This document shows positions 16,108 to 24,937 of a stretch of 64,000 nt of DNA, one piece after another. A program made the position numbers and the translations under genes. How positions within the stretch are numbered: position 1 is the stretch's first letter; each line of letters begins with the position of its first letter. This DNA is from Myxococcales bacterium (lineage in GTDB: Bacteria > Myxococcota > Myxococcia > Myxococcales > Myxococcaceae). The stretch covers positions 1-64,000 of the forward strand of contig JACPVI010000016.1 of assembly GCA_016191815.1 (NCBI GenBank), in the 5' to 3' direction. The notes under the pieces were generated by a model that worked only from the letters and a program-made list of their open reading frames with translations, searched no databases and had not been told where the DNA came from.

Positions 16108-16589
16108 CCGATGCCTCGACCTGGACCTGGCGATCATGCTCCACACCTGCCGCGAGGACCTGCTCGCCAAGCACGCCCGGGCCGAGCGGCTCTCCACCTT
16201 CGGCCAGATGGTGGGCTCCATCGGCCACCAGCTTCGAGACCCGCTAGGCGTGTTAGAGACCTCGCTGTACGTCCTCAAGGACAAGCTTGCCGGCGACGAG
16301 AGGGGCTCCAAGCACGTCGACCGCAACTTCGCCAAGTGTCCCTGAACCTACTCGAGAACGCGGTCCAGGCGGTCTTGCCCGAGGGGGAGGGGTGGGTCCA
16401 AGGCCGCGAGCACCCGCGCGGAGTGGAGGTTTTCGTGGAGGACAGCGGGCCGGGCGTCGTCCCTTTCATCCGCACGCGGCTGTTCGAGCCCCTGGTCACC
16501 ACCAAGCCGAAGGCGGGGGGACGATCACCTGCGAGACAGGGAGGACGGGCGGCGCGCGGTTCTTGGTGCGACTGCCGCTCCGCAGCTGA
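16108..16589 (+). pseudogene. Decayed histidine kinase
   Basis: Pieces of a two-component sensor kinase occur in three frames. First comes the phosphoacceptor helix with [20 protein letters not shown]. After NFAKC it jumps directly to the N-box NLLENAVQAV in a second frame, with about 60 residues missing. VEDSGPGV and LFEPLVTTKPK follow. The ATP-lid G2 region is deleted and the end (GGARFLVRLPL) lies in a third frame. Several separate deletions and shifts show long-standing decay. No sensor domain survives upstream. Confidence 0.8.
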
Positions 16590-16932
16590 CGGGCGATGGC
16601 GAGCCTTCGGCTAGTCGATGGCGTGTCGGAGCGGCGACGGTTGCGTGAGTAGCGCCCCTTCGGCGGTGCTCTCCCCGCAAACGCCTGCAGGATTGGACGA
16701 GTCGTCGAGAAGACGAGCTGGATCAAGAGCATCGAGATGATGGCGCGCAGCTCGGATGACGCCGCACCTTCCTGCTGCCGCTGAACCCCGTCTCAAGGTT
16801 CGCTGGCCATCAGAACCCGGACGCCCAGGTCCGGATGCCTCGCTGCAAGCGCGGCTGCTCGCCCCCTCGAAGTTGCGCGCCTGCCGGGCATCGCTACCTT
16901 GCGTTCGACGTTGTCGTTCGCTTTGGAGCGCC
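16590..16932 (+). other. Non-coding debris between kinase pseudogene and oxidoreductase
   Basis: About 340 bases with no supported gene. Short open stretches end quickly and match no family. The last 20 bases contain the GGAG that serves the next gene. Confidence 0.4.
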
Positions 16933-18309
16933 ATGGATTTCGACGTGCTGGTTGTGGGCGGAGGCATGGCCGGGCTCGGCGCCGCCAAGGCGGCGGCCGA
17001 CCTCGGAGCCAAGGTGGCGCTTGCCGAGCCTGAGCAGCTTGGTGGCACTTGACTCAACAGAGGGTGCATCCCCAAGAAGGCCCTGGTCAGGGCTGCCCAG
17101 ATGTTCCACCTGGCTCGGCAGCTCGAGGAGTTCGGGATCGAGACGGGGCCGCTCCGCCTCGACTGGGAGCGAGCGGTCGGACGCAAGGATGCGCTGGTCC
17201 GGAAGTACCTCGGCACCAAGGCCGAAGCGCTGAGGGAGCGGGGCATCGAGTGGCTCAAGCATCCGGTGCGTTTCCTGGGCCGACAGGCCATCGAGGCTGG
17301 CGGGCGGAGGCTCACGGCGAGAAAGGTCATCCTCGCGACCGGCTCGAAGCCATTGCGCCCTTCCATTTCAGGCATCGAGCACACGCTGGACAGCGCGGAC
17401 ATCCTCAACCTCAAGCGCCTTCCGCCTCGCCTGCTCGTCGTGGGCGGAGGAGTCATCGCAATGGAGTTCGCCAGCATCTTCGGACACGTTGGTTCGAAGG
17501 TGACGGTGCTCGAGGCCAGGCCGACCATCCTGGCGGGTGTCGATGCGGACCTCCGCCGGGCCATCGAGGACGCCGCGCCCGGCTGGAACGTCGCCGTGCA
17601 CGCCGGCGCGAAAGTCCTCGGCATTGAACGAACGGACGGCCTGCTCTCGGTGGCCACGGAGATTGGGGGCAGGCAGCAGTGGTTCCAGGCGGAGACGGTG
17701 CTGATGGCCACGGGACGCGTGCCGCGACTCGACGGGCTGGAGGTGGAGAAGCTCGGGGTCGTGGTCGAGCGGACCGGCGTTCACACGAACGAGTACCTCG
17801 AAACGGATGCCGAGGGCATCTATGCGGTCGGAGACCTGCACGGCCGGTTTCAGTTGACGCCCATCGCCGACTACGAGGGCAAGCTCGCCGCGCGCAACGC
17901 CATCGAGGGCAACGTAGAGAAGGCCGACTACCGCGTGGTGACGCAGACCATCTTCACCATCCCCTCGGCGTCGTCGGTCGGCTTGACCGAAGACGAGGCC
18001 CGGACACAGGGGATCGACATTGCGGTGAGCACCATCCCGTTTGCGAAGATCGGTCCGGCGGTCATTGTCGGGAAAGCGGATGGCTTCGTGAAGGTAGTCT
18101 TCGAGCGGAGAAGCGGCCAGCTCATCGGGACGCACATCTTCGGGCACGAGGCCGAGGAGCTCATCCACGAGGCGGCCCTGGCCATGCGGGCGCGGATGAC
18201 TCGCGAGCAACTCCTCAGGACGATTCCCGTGCATCCCAGCCTGTCGGAGGGATTCTTCGGCGCCGTCACGAGCGCCAAGACCGGACACGAGGAGAGCTGC
18301 TGCGGATGA
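16933..18309 (+). CDS. MerA-like FAD/NAD(P) disulfide oxidoreductase, probable selenoprotein (TGA = Sec at codon 40)
   Basis: A 458-residue flavoprotein of the dihydrolipoamide/mercuric reductase group. The FAD site is VVGGGMAGLGAAKAA at 7-21. The redox motif reads G-G-T-(TGA)-L-N-R-G-C45-I-P-K-K, so TGA 17050-17052 takes the place of the first redox Cys. Next come the NAD(P) site VVGGGVIAMEFAS, the second FAD site YAVGDLHG, a dimer interface with HPSLSE, and a MerA-like C-terminal Cys pair (ESCCG). All 418 codons after the TGA are intact. A hairpin with loop GGTC follows at 17080-17093. Since selD in this genome also uses TGA, selenocysteine is the likely reading. It would reduce metal or metalloid disulfide-type substrates with NAD(P)H. 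A plain nonsense mutation is the alternative. Confidence 0.82.
17080..17093 (+). promoter_or_regulatory. Candidate bacterial SECIS hairpin for the oxidoreductase
   Basis: A perfect 5-bp stem GCCCT/AGGGC closes the loop GGTC, extendable by one G-U pair. The loop starts 33 bases after the TGA codon, inside the spacing accepted for bacterial SECIS elements, and begins with G. The same GGUC loop occurs in the E. coli fdhF SECIS. Confidence 0.6.
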
Positions 18310-18364
18310 GCGCACCAGTTGCGTGTCCCGCGTGAGGACGGGCCGTATGCGAGCGCCAGGGCAC

Positions 18365-18470
18365 ATGGAGAAAGTGGGGGTGCTCGGCTCCGTCTTCACC
18401 GCGGCATGCTGCCTCGGCATCTCCGCCGTCGTCTCGGTGGCGACTGCGATCGGCCTCGGGTTGGCCCCTG
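18365..18470 (+). pseudogene. Mercury-transporter-like fragment
   Basis: From ATG 18365 the frame reads MEKVGVLGSVFTAACCLG and a following hydrophobic helix, the N-terminus of small MerT/MerC-type mercuric transport proteins with the vicinal Cys pair in the first helix. After about 35 residues the similarity stops and the sequence continues as unrelated, polar, probably antisense material. It follows the MerA-like gene and was likely its partner before a deletion. Confidence 0.5.
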
Positions 18471-18762
18471 CCAGCCGCTCCCAGGGAGGTCACGTGAGAG
18501 ACGCTGGCTCGATTCGCAGTTTTTGGCTTGTGCGGGGGCTGGCGCTGGCTGGCCGGGGGGGCGAGGCGGAGGGGCTGTCTCAAGAGATCCTCGAGCTGGG
18601 AGATCAGCTCGGACATTGCGCCGATGAGATCGACCCGTTCTCGGGCGAGCAGCTCGGCGACTTCCCTCAGGCGTTCACGCAAATTGGCCTCACCGACACC
18701 GCCCTGCGGCTGCGCCAGCGAGGCGTCAAGGACCGCGCCGTGCGCCTGCGGAGCCGAAATGG
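18471..18762. other. Unassigned stretch, possible minus-strand gene remnant
   Basis: No firm gene. On the minus strand a helical frame (REVAELLARERVDLIGAMSEL and following) has plausible codon use but neither start nor family can be assigned. The plus-strand frames look like its shadow. Confidence 0.3.
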
Positions 18763-19386
18763 ATGAGCCTCGTGCTCGCCAGCTGCGCTCAGGGCCCATG
18801 GTGGATTCGCGGCAATACTCTCTGCGTTTTCGACGGGGAGCAGATCCGTGAATACCCCATCGCGCCGGTGCCCGTTGGCGTGGCGGAGCTCTACCGCTTC
18901 ATCGGCCAAGCCGCCCCGCCTTGGTGTCGCCCGCCGCTGCTTTGGCTTGCGCACGCAGGCGGCGCTGGCGGCCTCTATGTCCCCGACCTCATCGCCGTCG
19001 GTGCCCGCGAAGCGGTGGCGCTCTCCAGCGAAGTGCGGCAAGCCCGTTCTGGCAATGCCGCGGAGAGCGTCCTGCTCTCGGTCCTGACCATGGCGCTCGC
19101 CCATGAGCTTGGACACGCGCTTCTCCGCGAACGCGGTGGTGCATCTGGCGGGGTCCAAGGGGAGCTCCGAGCTGATACCATCGCTGGCATCATCGCTGGA
19201 AGACTCGGCTCTGATCTCGATCTGGACCGGGTTGTCATGTCCACCATCGGGTGCAACGAAGTTTCCTGGAGGTGCACGCATCCTCGTTCGGAAGCGAGGG
19301 TCATTGCGTACGAATACGGCCGCACCCTTTCCGGTGGAAGGCAGTGGACGGCCGTCGGGTTCGCGGCTCCCTCGTGGGCGAATTAG
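18763..19386 (+). CDS. Putative zinc metallopeptidase (HELGH) with truncated lipoprotein-like start
   Basis: A 207-residue frame with the zincin motif H114-E-L-G-H118 inside ALAHELGHALL and a downstream E134-L-R-A-D that could supply the third zinc ligand, as in neutral zinc peptidases. The N-terminus MSLVLASCAQG looks like the tail of a lipoprotein signal (lipobox LASC), but the signal is too short, so the true 5' end was probably lost or lies in another frame upstream. Frame and codon use are otherwise normal. Neighbouring debris on both sides suggests the gene survives at the edge of a rearrangement. Confidence 0.55.
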   Translation: MSLVLASCAQGPWWIRGNTLCVFDGEQIREYPIAPVPVGVAELYRFIGQAAPPWCRPPLLWLAHAGGAGGLYVPDLIAVGAREAVALSSEVRQARSGNAAESVLLSVLTMALAHELGHALLRERGGASGGVQGELRADTIAGIIAGRLGSDLDLDRVVMSTIGCNEVSWRCTHPRSEARVIAYEYGRTLSGGRQWTAVGFAAPSWAN

Positions 19387-19707
19387 TGAACAGGGCCTCC
19401 CCCGCCGGGGCAATGGCCCCCGCTGTCCCAGGGCCACCCACCCTGCCTTTCGATGGCTTCCCTCCGACTTCGTACGGCTCGCCCGGGGCGAGTACGAAAT
19501 CCGGGAAGGCAGACGCCAGCAGCGCGTCATCCAGCCCGATGCCGTCCTCGAATTGCGCGGCCAACGGCGCCGCTAGTTCCTCGAGTGCGAGATGGGCACG
19601 CAGCCCATTTCCACCGGAAACGCCGGCGAGGGCGGCGCGACGCTCGCCAAGGCCGGGCGCTACCACAAATTCCTCACCGACTTTTCGGGCGCCGGCTTCC
19701 ACATCAT
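19387..19707. other. Intergenic stretch before the tRNA pair
   Basis: About 320 bases. Both strands have moderately convincing open stretches (a minus-strand frame around 19430-19700 and a plus-strand frame ending near 19576), but neither carries a recognised domain or a ribosome-binding site, so no gene is called. Confidence 0.3.
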
Positions 19708-19781
19708 CGCGCCCGACAGGACTCGAACCTGTGACCCTCGGCTTAGAAGGCCGATGCTCTGTCCGGCTGAGCTACGGGCGC
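19708..19781 (-). tRNA. tRNA-Arg (anticodon TCT)
   Basis: The cloverleaf is complete: acceptor stem GCGCCCG/CGGGCGC, a D-arm with AGCTCAG, an anticodon stem TCGGC/GCCGA with loop CTTCTAA, and a T-arm with GGTTCGAGTCC. The anticodon TCT reads AGA. It is encoded nine bases after tRNA-Pro, so both are probably cut from one transcript. No CCA is encoded. Confidence 0.95.
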
Positions 19782-19789
19782 TGCTGAAA

Positions 19790-19864
<75 letters not shown>

Positions 19865-19911
19865 AAAAGCCGCGCATTCTTGAACCATCCTCCCACACTC
19901 CGCAACGCCCC

Positions 19912-20499
19912 TCACCTCCCCGCCAACGCCAATAGATGCGGCAACATCCTCCTGAACGCCTGCCCCCGGTGCGAGATGGCCGACTTCTCGTGGGGCGAAA
20001 GCTCTGCGAACGTTCGGCCAAGCGACGGGACCCAGAACACCGGATCGTACCCAAACCCTCCCGCACCCCTCGGCCTCCCAAGTATCCGCCCCTCGCACTC
20101 GCCGACCTCTACCACGACTTCGCCTCCGGGCACCGCCAGGCAAAGCGCACAGCGGAAACGCGCTGTCCTCGCGTCCTCGGGCACCTCCCGAAGCTCCTCC
20201 AACAGCCGGCGGATTCGCCCGGCGTCGTCGCTGCCGTACCGCGCCGAGTGCACCCCCGGCCGCCCCCCTAGCGCATCCACGCAGAGCCCCGAATCGTCCG
20301 CCAACGCCGGCAGCCCGCTCGCCTCCGCATACGCCCGCGCTTTCTTCTCCGCGTTCCCCTCGAAGCTCTCTTGGTCCTCCTCCACCTGAGGCGGGTGCGG
20401 GAATTCCGCCGCCGAGACGACCTCCAGCGCGCCGCCCACCAGCCCCCTCAGCTCCGCCAGCTTCCCCGGGTTCGCGGTGGCGAAGATCAACCTGGCCAC
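19912..20499 (-). CDS. rdgB: XTP/dITP diphosphatase (non-canonical purine NTP pyrophosphatase)
   Basis: A 195-residue housecleaning enzyme that hydrolyses XTP, dITP and ITP to monophosphates. It has the family N-terminus [13 protein letters not shown] (substrate-binding TxNxxK-type motif), the central [13 protein letters not shown] with metal-binding Asp, [10 protein letters not shown], and the C-terminal [10 protein letters not shown] and SHRGQAFR motifs. Length is normal. Its start overlaps the end of rph by 13 bases, and the pair is a common operon. Confidence 0.95.
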   Translation of the reverse strand: MARLIFATANPGKLAELRGLVGGALEVVSAAEFPHPPQVEEDQESFEGNAEKKARAYAEASGLPALADDSGLCVDALGGRPGVHSARYGSDDAGRIRRLLEELREVPEDARTARFRCALCLAVPGGEVVVEVGECEGRILGRPRGAGGFGYDPVFWVPSLGRTFAELSPHEKSAISHRGQAFRRMLPHLLALAGR

Positions 20500-21212
20500 T
20501 GCGAAAGCACCTTCCTCTGCAGCTCCACCAGCTTTCCAATCGCGGCCAGCCCCGCATCCAGCATTGCGTCGAGCTGCCTGCGGTCGAACGGCTTGTGCTC
20601 CGCGGTCCCCTGCACCTCCACCAGCCGGCCGCCCTCCAGGGCCACGAGGTTCATGTCCACCTCGGCCGCCGAGTCCTCCTCGTAGTCCAGGTCGACCCGC
20701 ACCTCCCCGCCCACCATCCCCACCGACACCGCCGCCACCGGCGAGATCGCCGGCATCACCGAGAGCACCTTGTTCTCCTTCAACCGTCGCGCCGCCAGCG
20801 CCAGCGCCACATACGCGCCGGTGATGCTCGCCGTCCTCGTGCCCCCGTCCGCCTGGAGCACGTCGCAGTCCAGCGTCAGGGTCCTCGGCCCCAGCGCCCG
20901 CACCTCCAACGCCGCCCGGAGCGAGCGCCCGATCAGCCGCTGGATCTCCATCGTCCTCCCACCCTGCTTTCCCTTGGCCGCCTCCCGCTGGGTGCGCTGG
21001 TGAGTGGCCCTGGGCAGCATCCCGTACTCGGCCGTCACCCAGCCCGAGCCAGTCCCAACCAGGTGCGGAGGAACCCTGTCCTCCACCGAGCAGGTCACCA
21101 TCACCCGGGTGTGGCCGAACTCCACCTGCACCGAGCCCTCGGCGTGCATCGCCACGCCAGGGAGAAGCTTCACCGGCCGGAGATCCATCGGGCCGCGGTC
21201 GAACGAGCGCAT
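20487..21212 (-). CDS. rph: Ribonuclease PH
   Basis: A 241-residue phosphorolytic 3'-to-5' exoribonuclease that trims tRNA 3' ends. The phosphate-binding and catalytic region is recognisable in [10 protein letters not shown] and [23 protein letters not shown], and the N-terminus carries [20 protein letters not shown]. Length is typical. It precedes rdgB with overlapping ends, and a tRNA pair lies just beyond, which suits its role. Confidence 0.95.
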   Translation of the reverse strand: MRSFDRGPMDLRPVKLLPGVAMHAEGSVQVEFGHTRVMVTCSVEDRVPPHLVGTGSGWVTAEYGMLPRATHQRTQREAAKGKQGGRTMEIQRLIGRSLRAALEVRALGPRTLTLDCDVLQADGGTRTASITGAYVALALAARRLKENKVLSVMPAISPVAAVSVGMVGGEVRVDLDYEEDSAAEVDMNLVALEGGRLVEVQGTAEHKPFDRRQLDAMLDAGLAAIGKLVELQRKVLSQWPG

Positions 21213-21233
21213 GCCCGGCTCATAGCAGGCAGC

Positions 21234-22010
21234 TCAGGGGCGGGCCACCTTCTCCCGCCCGTCCCGCGCCCGCACCTGGTCCAGAAACGCCTTCGCGCCA
21301 TCGGCAATCGCTCCGGCGAGCAGCTGCTGGTAGGCCGGGTCGGAGAGGCGCTTGCCCTCTTCGGGGTTGGAGACGAACCCCACCTCCACCAGGATCGCCG
21401 GCGCCTCCACGCCCATCAGCACGTAGAAAGGAGCCTGCTGCACGCCGCGGTCGACCGCGCCGGTGGCCGCCACCAGCCGCTGGTGCACCGCGTACGCCGC
21501 CCGCGACGAGTCCACGTGCGCCTCGGTCCTTTGCAAGTCGGCAAGGATGAACGACAAGGTGTCGTCGGCTTTCCCGCCGCCGGCCGCCGGCGCGTCGTCG
21601 TTCTCCCGCGCCGCGGTCCTCCTCGCCTCTTCGTAGGACGCGTTCGCCGAGAGGAAAAAGGTCTCGATCCCCTCGGTGCGCTCCCGCTGCTTCCTGGTCG
21701 GCATCGAGTTCGCGTGGACCGAGATGAACAGGTCCGGCCGATGCCGGTTGGCGAAGGCCACCCGCTCGTCCAGCCCAAGCCGCACGTCCTTCCCACGGGT
21801 CAGCACCACGCGCGCGCCTGCCCTCTCGAGCGCCGAGCGCAATTGGAGCGAGATCTCCAGCGCCAGCGCCTTCTCCAAAAGCTCTCCCACTCCAGTCGCC
21901 CCGGGGCGAGTCCCGCCGTGCCCGGGGTCCACCACCACCAAGGGAGCGCGCTCCCCCGCAGCGAGCGTCAAAGAGAGGGCCAAGGTGCCGACCGACAGCA
22001 TCGGCCCCAT
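21234..22010 (-). CDS. N-acetylmuramoyl-L-alanine amidase (Amidase_3)
   Basis: A 258-residue cell-wall hydrolase that cleaves the amide bond between MurNAc and the stem peptide. The short signal peptide (SVGTLALSLTLAAG) is followed directly by the zinc-amidase domain: VVVDPGHGG (first zinc His), a zinc Glu expected in ELLEKALALEISLQL, LFISVHANS (third ligand region) and the catalytic-type Glu in ILVEVGFVSN. There is no extra binding domain. ATG 22001 is an alternative start. It is in the minus-strand series selD, amidase, rph, rdgB. Confidence 0.92.
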   Translation of the reverse strand: MGPMLSVGTLALSLTLAAGERAPLVVVDPGHGGTRPGATGVGELLEKALALEISLQLRSALERAGARVVLTRGKDVRLGLDERVAFANRHRPDLFISVHANSMPTRKQRERTEGIETFFLSANASYEEARRTAARENDDAPAAGGGKADDTLSFILADLQRTEAHVDSSRAAYAVHQRLVAATGAVDRGVQQAPFYVLMGVEAPAILVEVGFVSNPEEGKRLSDPAYQQLLAGAIADGAKAFLDQVRARDGREKVARP

Positions 22011-22031
22011 CGTAGCGGATGCCGCCCGCCC

Positions 22032-23075
22032 TCACACCACGTCGATTCCCGGCCGACCCTTCTGCACCTCTCCTACCGCGACGGCGGCGACGCCGGCTCG
22101 CTCGAGGAGCGAGAGCGCCCTCTGCACCTGGGAGCGCGGCACCGAGGCCAAGAGCCCGCCGTTGGTCTGGGCGTCGGCCAGCACCCAACGAATGTGCCCG
22201 GGGAGCCCGCGCGGGAAACGCACCTTCGCGCCCACGAATTCGAGGTTGGCCTTGGTGCCGCCCGGCACCACTTCGCGCGCCGCCAGCTCCGGCACCCCCG
22301 CGATGATGGGCACCCGCTCGAGGAACAGGCGCGCCCGCTTCCGCGCCGCGCTCATCATCTCCCACAGGTGCCCGAGCAAGCCGAATCCGGTGACGTCGGT
22401 GAGGGCGTTCACCCGGAAGCGGCGGGAGGCGAATACCTCTCCGGAGGCCATGTTCAGCTCGGACATGACCCGCACCGCGCGGCGGACCAGATCCTTCGGC
22501 GCGACCCCCCTCTTGATGGCGGTGGTGGCGATCCCCGAGCCGAGCGGCTTGGTGAGGAGGAGCACATCCCCCTCCCTCGCCCCGGCGTTGGTGAGCACGC
22601 GCCTCGGGTGGACGACGCCGGTCACCGCGAGCCCGTACTTCGGCTCCGGATCCTGAACCGTGTGGCCTCCGAGAATCGGCACCCCCGCCTCGGCCGCCTT
22701 CCTCTGGCCGCCGGCGAGGATCCGGGTCAACAGCGAGACCGGCAGCTCGCGGGGGAAGGTGACGATGTTCAGCGCGAAGAGCGGCTTCGCCCCCATCGCC
22801 CAGATGTCGGAGAGCGCATTGGCGGCGGCGATCGCTCCGAAGGTGAACGGGTCGTCCACCACCGGAGGAAAGAAGTCGACCGTCTCGACCACTGCTAGAT
22901 CGGGCCTCAGCCGATAGACTGCGGCGTCGTCGCTGGTGGAAAAACCCACCAGCGCGCAATCGTCCTGCACCCGCTTGAGCCGGCGCAGCACCTGCGCCAG
23001 ATCCGCCGCGCGGATCTTCGCGGCTCAGCCGGCGCAGCGGCTCAGCTCGGTCAGCCGCGGCCTCTGCTCGTCCAT
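22032..23075 (-). CDS. selD: Selenide, water dikinase, itself a selenoprotein (Sec at codon 17)
   Basis: SelD makes selenophosphate from selenide and ATP, the selenium donor for Sec-tRNA. With ATG 23075 (after GGGGAGGG) the protein has 347 residues, the normal size. Codon 17, complement of 23025-23027, is TGA, exactly where E. coli SelD has catalytic Cys17 (here R-C-A-G-Sec-A-A-K20); the catalytic Lys follows three residues on. Downstream are DDAAVYRL, the metal-binding ANALSDIWAMGAKP and GGHTVQDPEPKYG. Starting after the TGA would delete the active site. The perfect hairpin at 22999-23017 is its SECIS candidate. The gene shows that this organism inserts selenocysteine. Confidence 0.95.
22999..23017 (-). 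promoter_or_regulatory. SECIS hairpin of selD
   Basis: A perfect 8-bp stem AGATCCGC/GCGGATCT with loop GCG. The loop begins 16 bases after the TGA codon on the coding strand and has G first, matching the bacterial SECIS pattern that recruits SelB. Confidence 0.8.
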
Positions 23076-23200
23076 GGGCCCTCCCCGACCCGCAAGCTAG
23101 CACCAGACAGACTCGGATTGGCCGAGAGCCACAGCGTCGTCGAAATGACGCTCGATCAAGGCGAGAATGTTTAGTCTGGCGGGCCGATGGGGGAGAGAGC

Positions 23201-24151
23201 TCAACCAGCCCGGACGTAGTCCTTGCGGATCAGCTCCAGGACGACCGTCGCTGCGGTGACGTCGTCCTTGTCCGAGTGGTCGAGCACGCCCTGGAGGCTG
23301 CCGTAGTTGTGTACGAGCTGCAAGACGTCGAGCTGCTCGGGCCCGAGCGCGCGTATCGGGGAAGTCATCGGGATCGCCAGGGTCAGCACCGAGGTGACTG
23401 GAGGCAGCTCCTTCTGGATCCGCCTGAACTCGTCGAGCTGCCGCAGCCCTTCCATGAGCAAGGCCTCGGTGGAGCTGTCCAGCTCGACCATGAACTCCTG
23501 CTGGTCCGGGGGCTGCAGCTCGAAGTCGCCGGTCTCCCAGGTGATGATCCGGTTGAAGCTCTTCTGCGGCCCCAGCTCGTGGTTCTCGTCGATGATCGCG
23601 TAGTACACCCGGCCACCCCGGAGGTAGAGGCGGGCCTCCTGGTCGTTCTTTACCACCAGCACCCCGTTCTTCTTCGAGGTGTGGAAGAGCTGCAAGAGGT
23701 CGGGCAAGGGGACCTCTTCGATCTTCCCGGTCATCGAGGAGGCCTTGGTGGCCCGCGCCGCCTGGGCCACCGCCGCCTCTTCCAGCTTCTGCTTGACCGC
23801 GGTCTCGTCCAGGTCGGGCGCGTTCGCCCCCTGGTGCACCAGCTTGAGGATGGAGGTGCCGATGAGGATCCGGTCCCCCTCCTTCAGCCGGGCCTGCTTG
23901 ATCTTCTCCCCGTTGACGAAGGTGCCGTTGGTGGAGCCCAGATCCTCGATGGTGATCTTCCCGCCGATGACGGTGATCTTCGCGTGCTTGCGCGAGACCA
24001 TGTCTTCGACCAGCACCATGTCCAATTCGCTGGAGCGGCCGATCACGATCTGCCTCTCCGGCTTGAGGGGGAACTCTCCTCCCTGGTACTTGCCGGAGAT
24101 GAACCTGAGCGCGAAGCTCTTTTGAGCGCTCGCTGGCGCCGGCGGGCTCAC
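23201..24151 (-). CDS. FHA domain protein with DUF4388 (PATAN) region
   Basis: A 316-residue signalling protein. Residues about 10-105 form a forkhead-associated domain that binds phospho-Thr peptides: IVIGRSSELDMVLVEDMVSRKHAKI and LGSTNGTFVNGEKI are the binding loops. The second half is a DUF4388/PATAN-type region (TGKIEEVPLPDLLQLFHTSKKNGVL...). This pairing is common in myxobacteria, where it links Ser/Thr kinase signalling to other outputs. GTG 24151 is preferred over an ATG at 24214, because the longer form would overlap the preceding TPR gene and add a polar tail before the FHA domain. Confidence 0.85.
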   Translation of the reverse strand: MSPPAPASAQKSFALRFISGKYQGGEFPLKPERQIVIGRSSELDMVLVEDMVSRKHAKITVIGGKITIEDLGSTNGTFVNGEKIKQARLKEGDRILIGTSILKLVHQGANAPDLDETAVKQKLEEAAVAQAARATKASSMTGKIEEVPLPDLLQLFHTSKKNGVLVVKNDQEARLYLRGGRVYYAIIDENHELGPQKSFNRIITWETGDFELQPPDQQEFMVELDSSTEALLMEGLRQLDEFRRIQKELPPVTSVLTLAIPMTSPIRALGPEQLDVLQLVHNYGSLQGVLDHSDKDDVTAATVVLELIRKDYVRAG

Positions 24152-24185
24152 CCTTCGACCCCTTTTGGTTGTGCGTGAGTATACA

Positions 24186-24908
24186 TCAGCCGACCTGGTC
24201 GCCCTTTCCCGCATCCTTGACGAGGTTCAGGTACATCTCCGCGCTCCGGTTGCCTGGGTCCCTGGCGAGCACGTCCTCCCAGACCTTGACCGCCTCCGCC
24301 TTTCGCCCGCACGAGTACAGCGCGATGCCGTAGTGGACCCTCCCCGGCACATAGTTGGAGTTGACCCGGATTATCTCCTCGAATTGGGCGATCGCATCTT
24401 CGTAGCGCTTGAGGTCCCGGTAGGCGTCGCCCAGCTTGAGGCGGATATCCACGAACTGGGGGCAGAGCTCCAGGGCCCTCCGGTACTCGCCGATGGCCTG
24501 CTCGAGCATCCCGGAGGAGCCGAACACGTCGCCGATGTCCGCGTACATGTTGGCGATCTTCCCCTGCACGAAGGGGTCGAGCTGCCCTGGGGAGTTCCTC
24601 TGGCGGCTCAGGGCGGACTGATAGACCTCCTTGGCCTCCTTGTACTTGCCGAGGTCGTTGTAGATGACCGCGAGGTTGAGCGCCGCCTCGGTGTAGGCGG
24701 GGTTTAGCCTTAGCGCCGCCTCGAAGGCCCGCTGGGCCCGGGCGAACTGGCCCTGGTCGTGGTAGACGACGCCGAGCATGTTGTACACGTCGGCGAAGGA
24801 CTGGTTCCGCTCCACCACCTGGGAGAGGCACTTCTCCGCCTCGACGTACTGCTTCTTCTCGAAGTAGCCCCGCCCCAGGGTCAGGAGCTGCTTGAGCGCC
24901 TCGTCCAT
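24186..24908 (-). CDS. Tetratricopeptide-repeat protein
   Basis: A 240-residue cytoplasmic protein of about six TPR units, such as YVEAEKCLSQVVERNQSFADVYNMLGVVY and KAEAVKVWEDVLARDPGN. It has no signal peptide, so it probably acts as a protein-binding scaffold. It lies between the 231-residue membrane-protein gene and the FHA gene, all on the minus strand, and may serve the same signalling complex. No catalytic motif is present. Confidence 0.88.
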   Translation of the reverse strand: MDEALKQLLTLGRGYFEKKQYVEAEKCLSQVVERNQSFADVYNMLGVVYHDQGQFARAQRAFEAALRLNPAYTEAALNLAVIYNDLGKYKEAKEVYQSALSRQRNSPGQLDPFVQGKIANMYADIGDVFGSSGMLEQAIGEYRRALELCPQFVDIRLKLGDAYRDLKRYEDAIAQFEEIIRVNSNYVPGRVHYGIALYSCGRKAEAVKVWEDVLARDPGNRSAEMYLNLVKDAGKGDQVG

Positions 24909-24937
24909 TCCGTGCCGTTCCCCTGCGGCCAGTTAGC

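Noticed and set aside
18306-18400. A second TGA-for-Cys candidate: ATG 18306 gives MSAPVACPA followed by TGA and GRAV, as in a CPxC zinc ribbon.
   Set aside because: After the TGA the frame shows no family sequence and no good hairpin; it looks like degraded material before the MerT-like fragment.
18480-18780. A minus-strand helical protein gene.
   Set aside because: Codon use is plausible but start, end and family are all unclear; kept only as an unassigned stretch.
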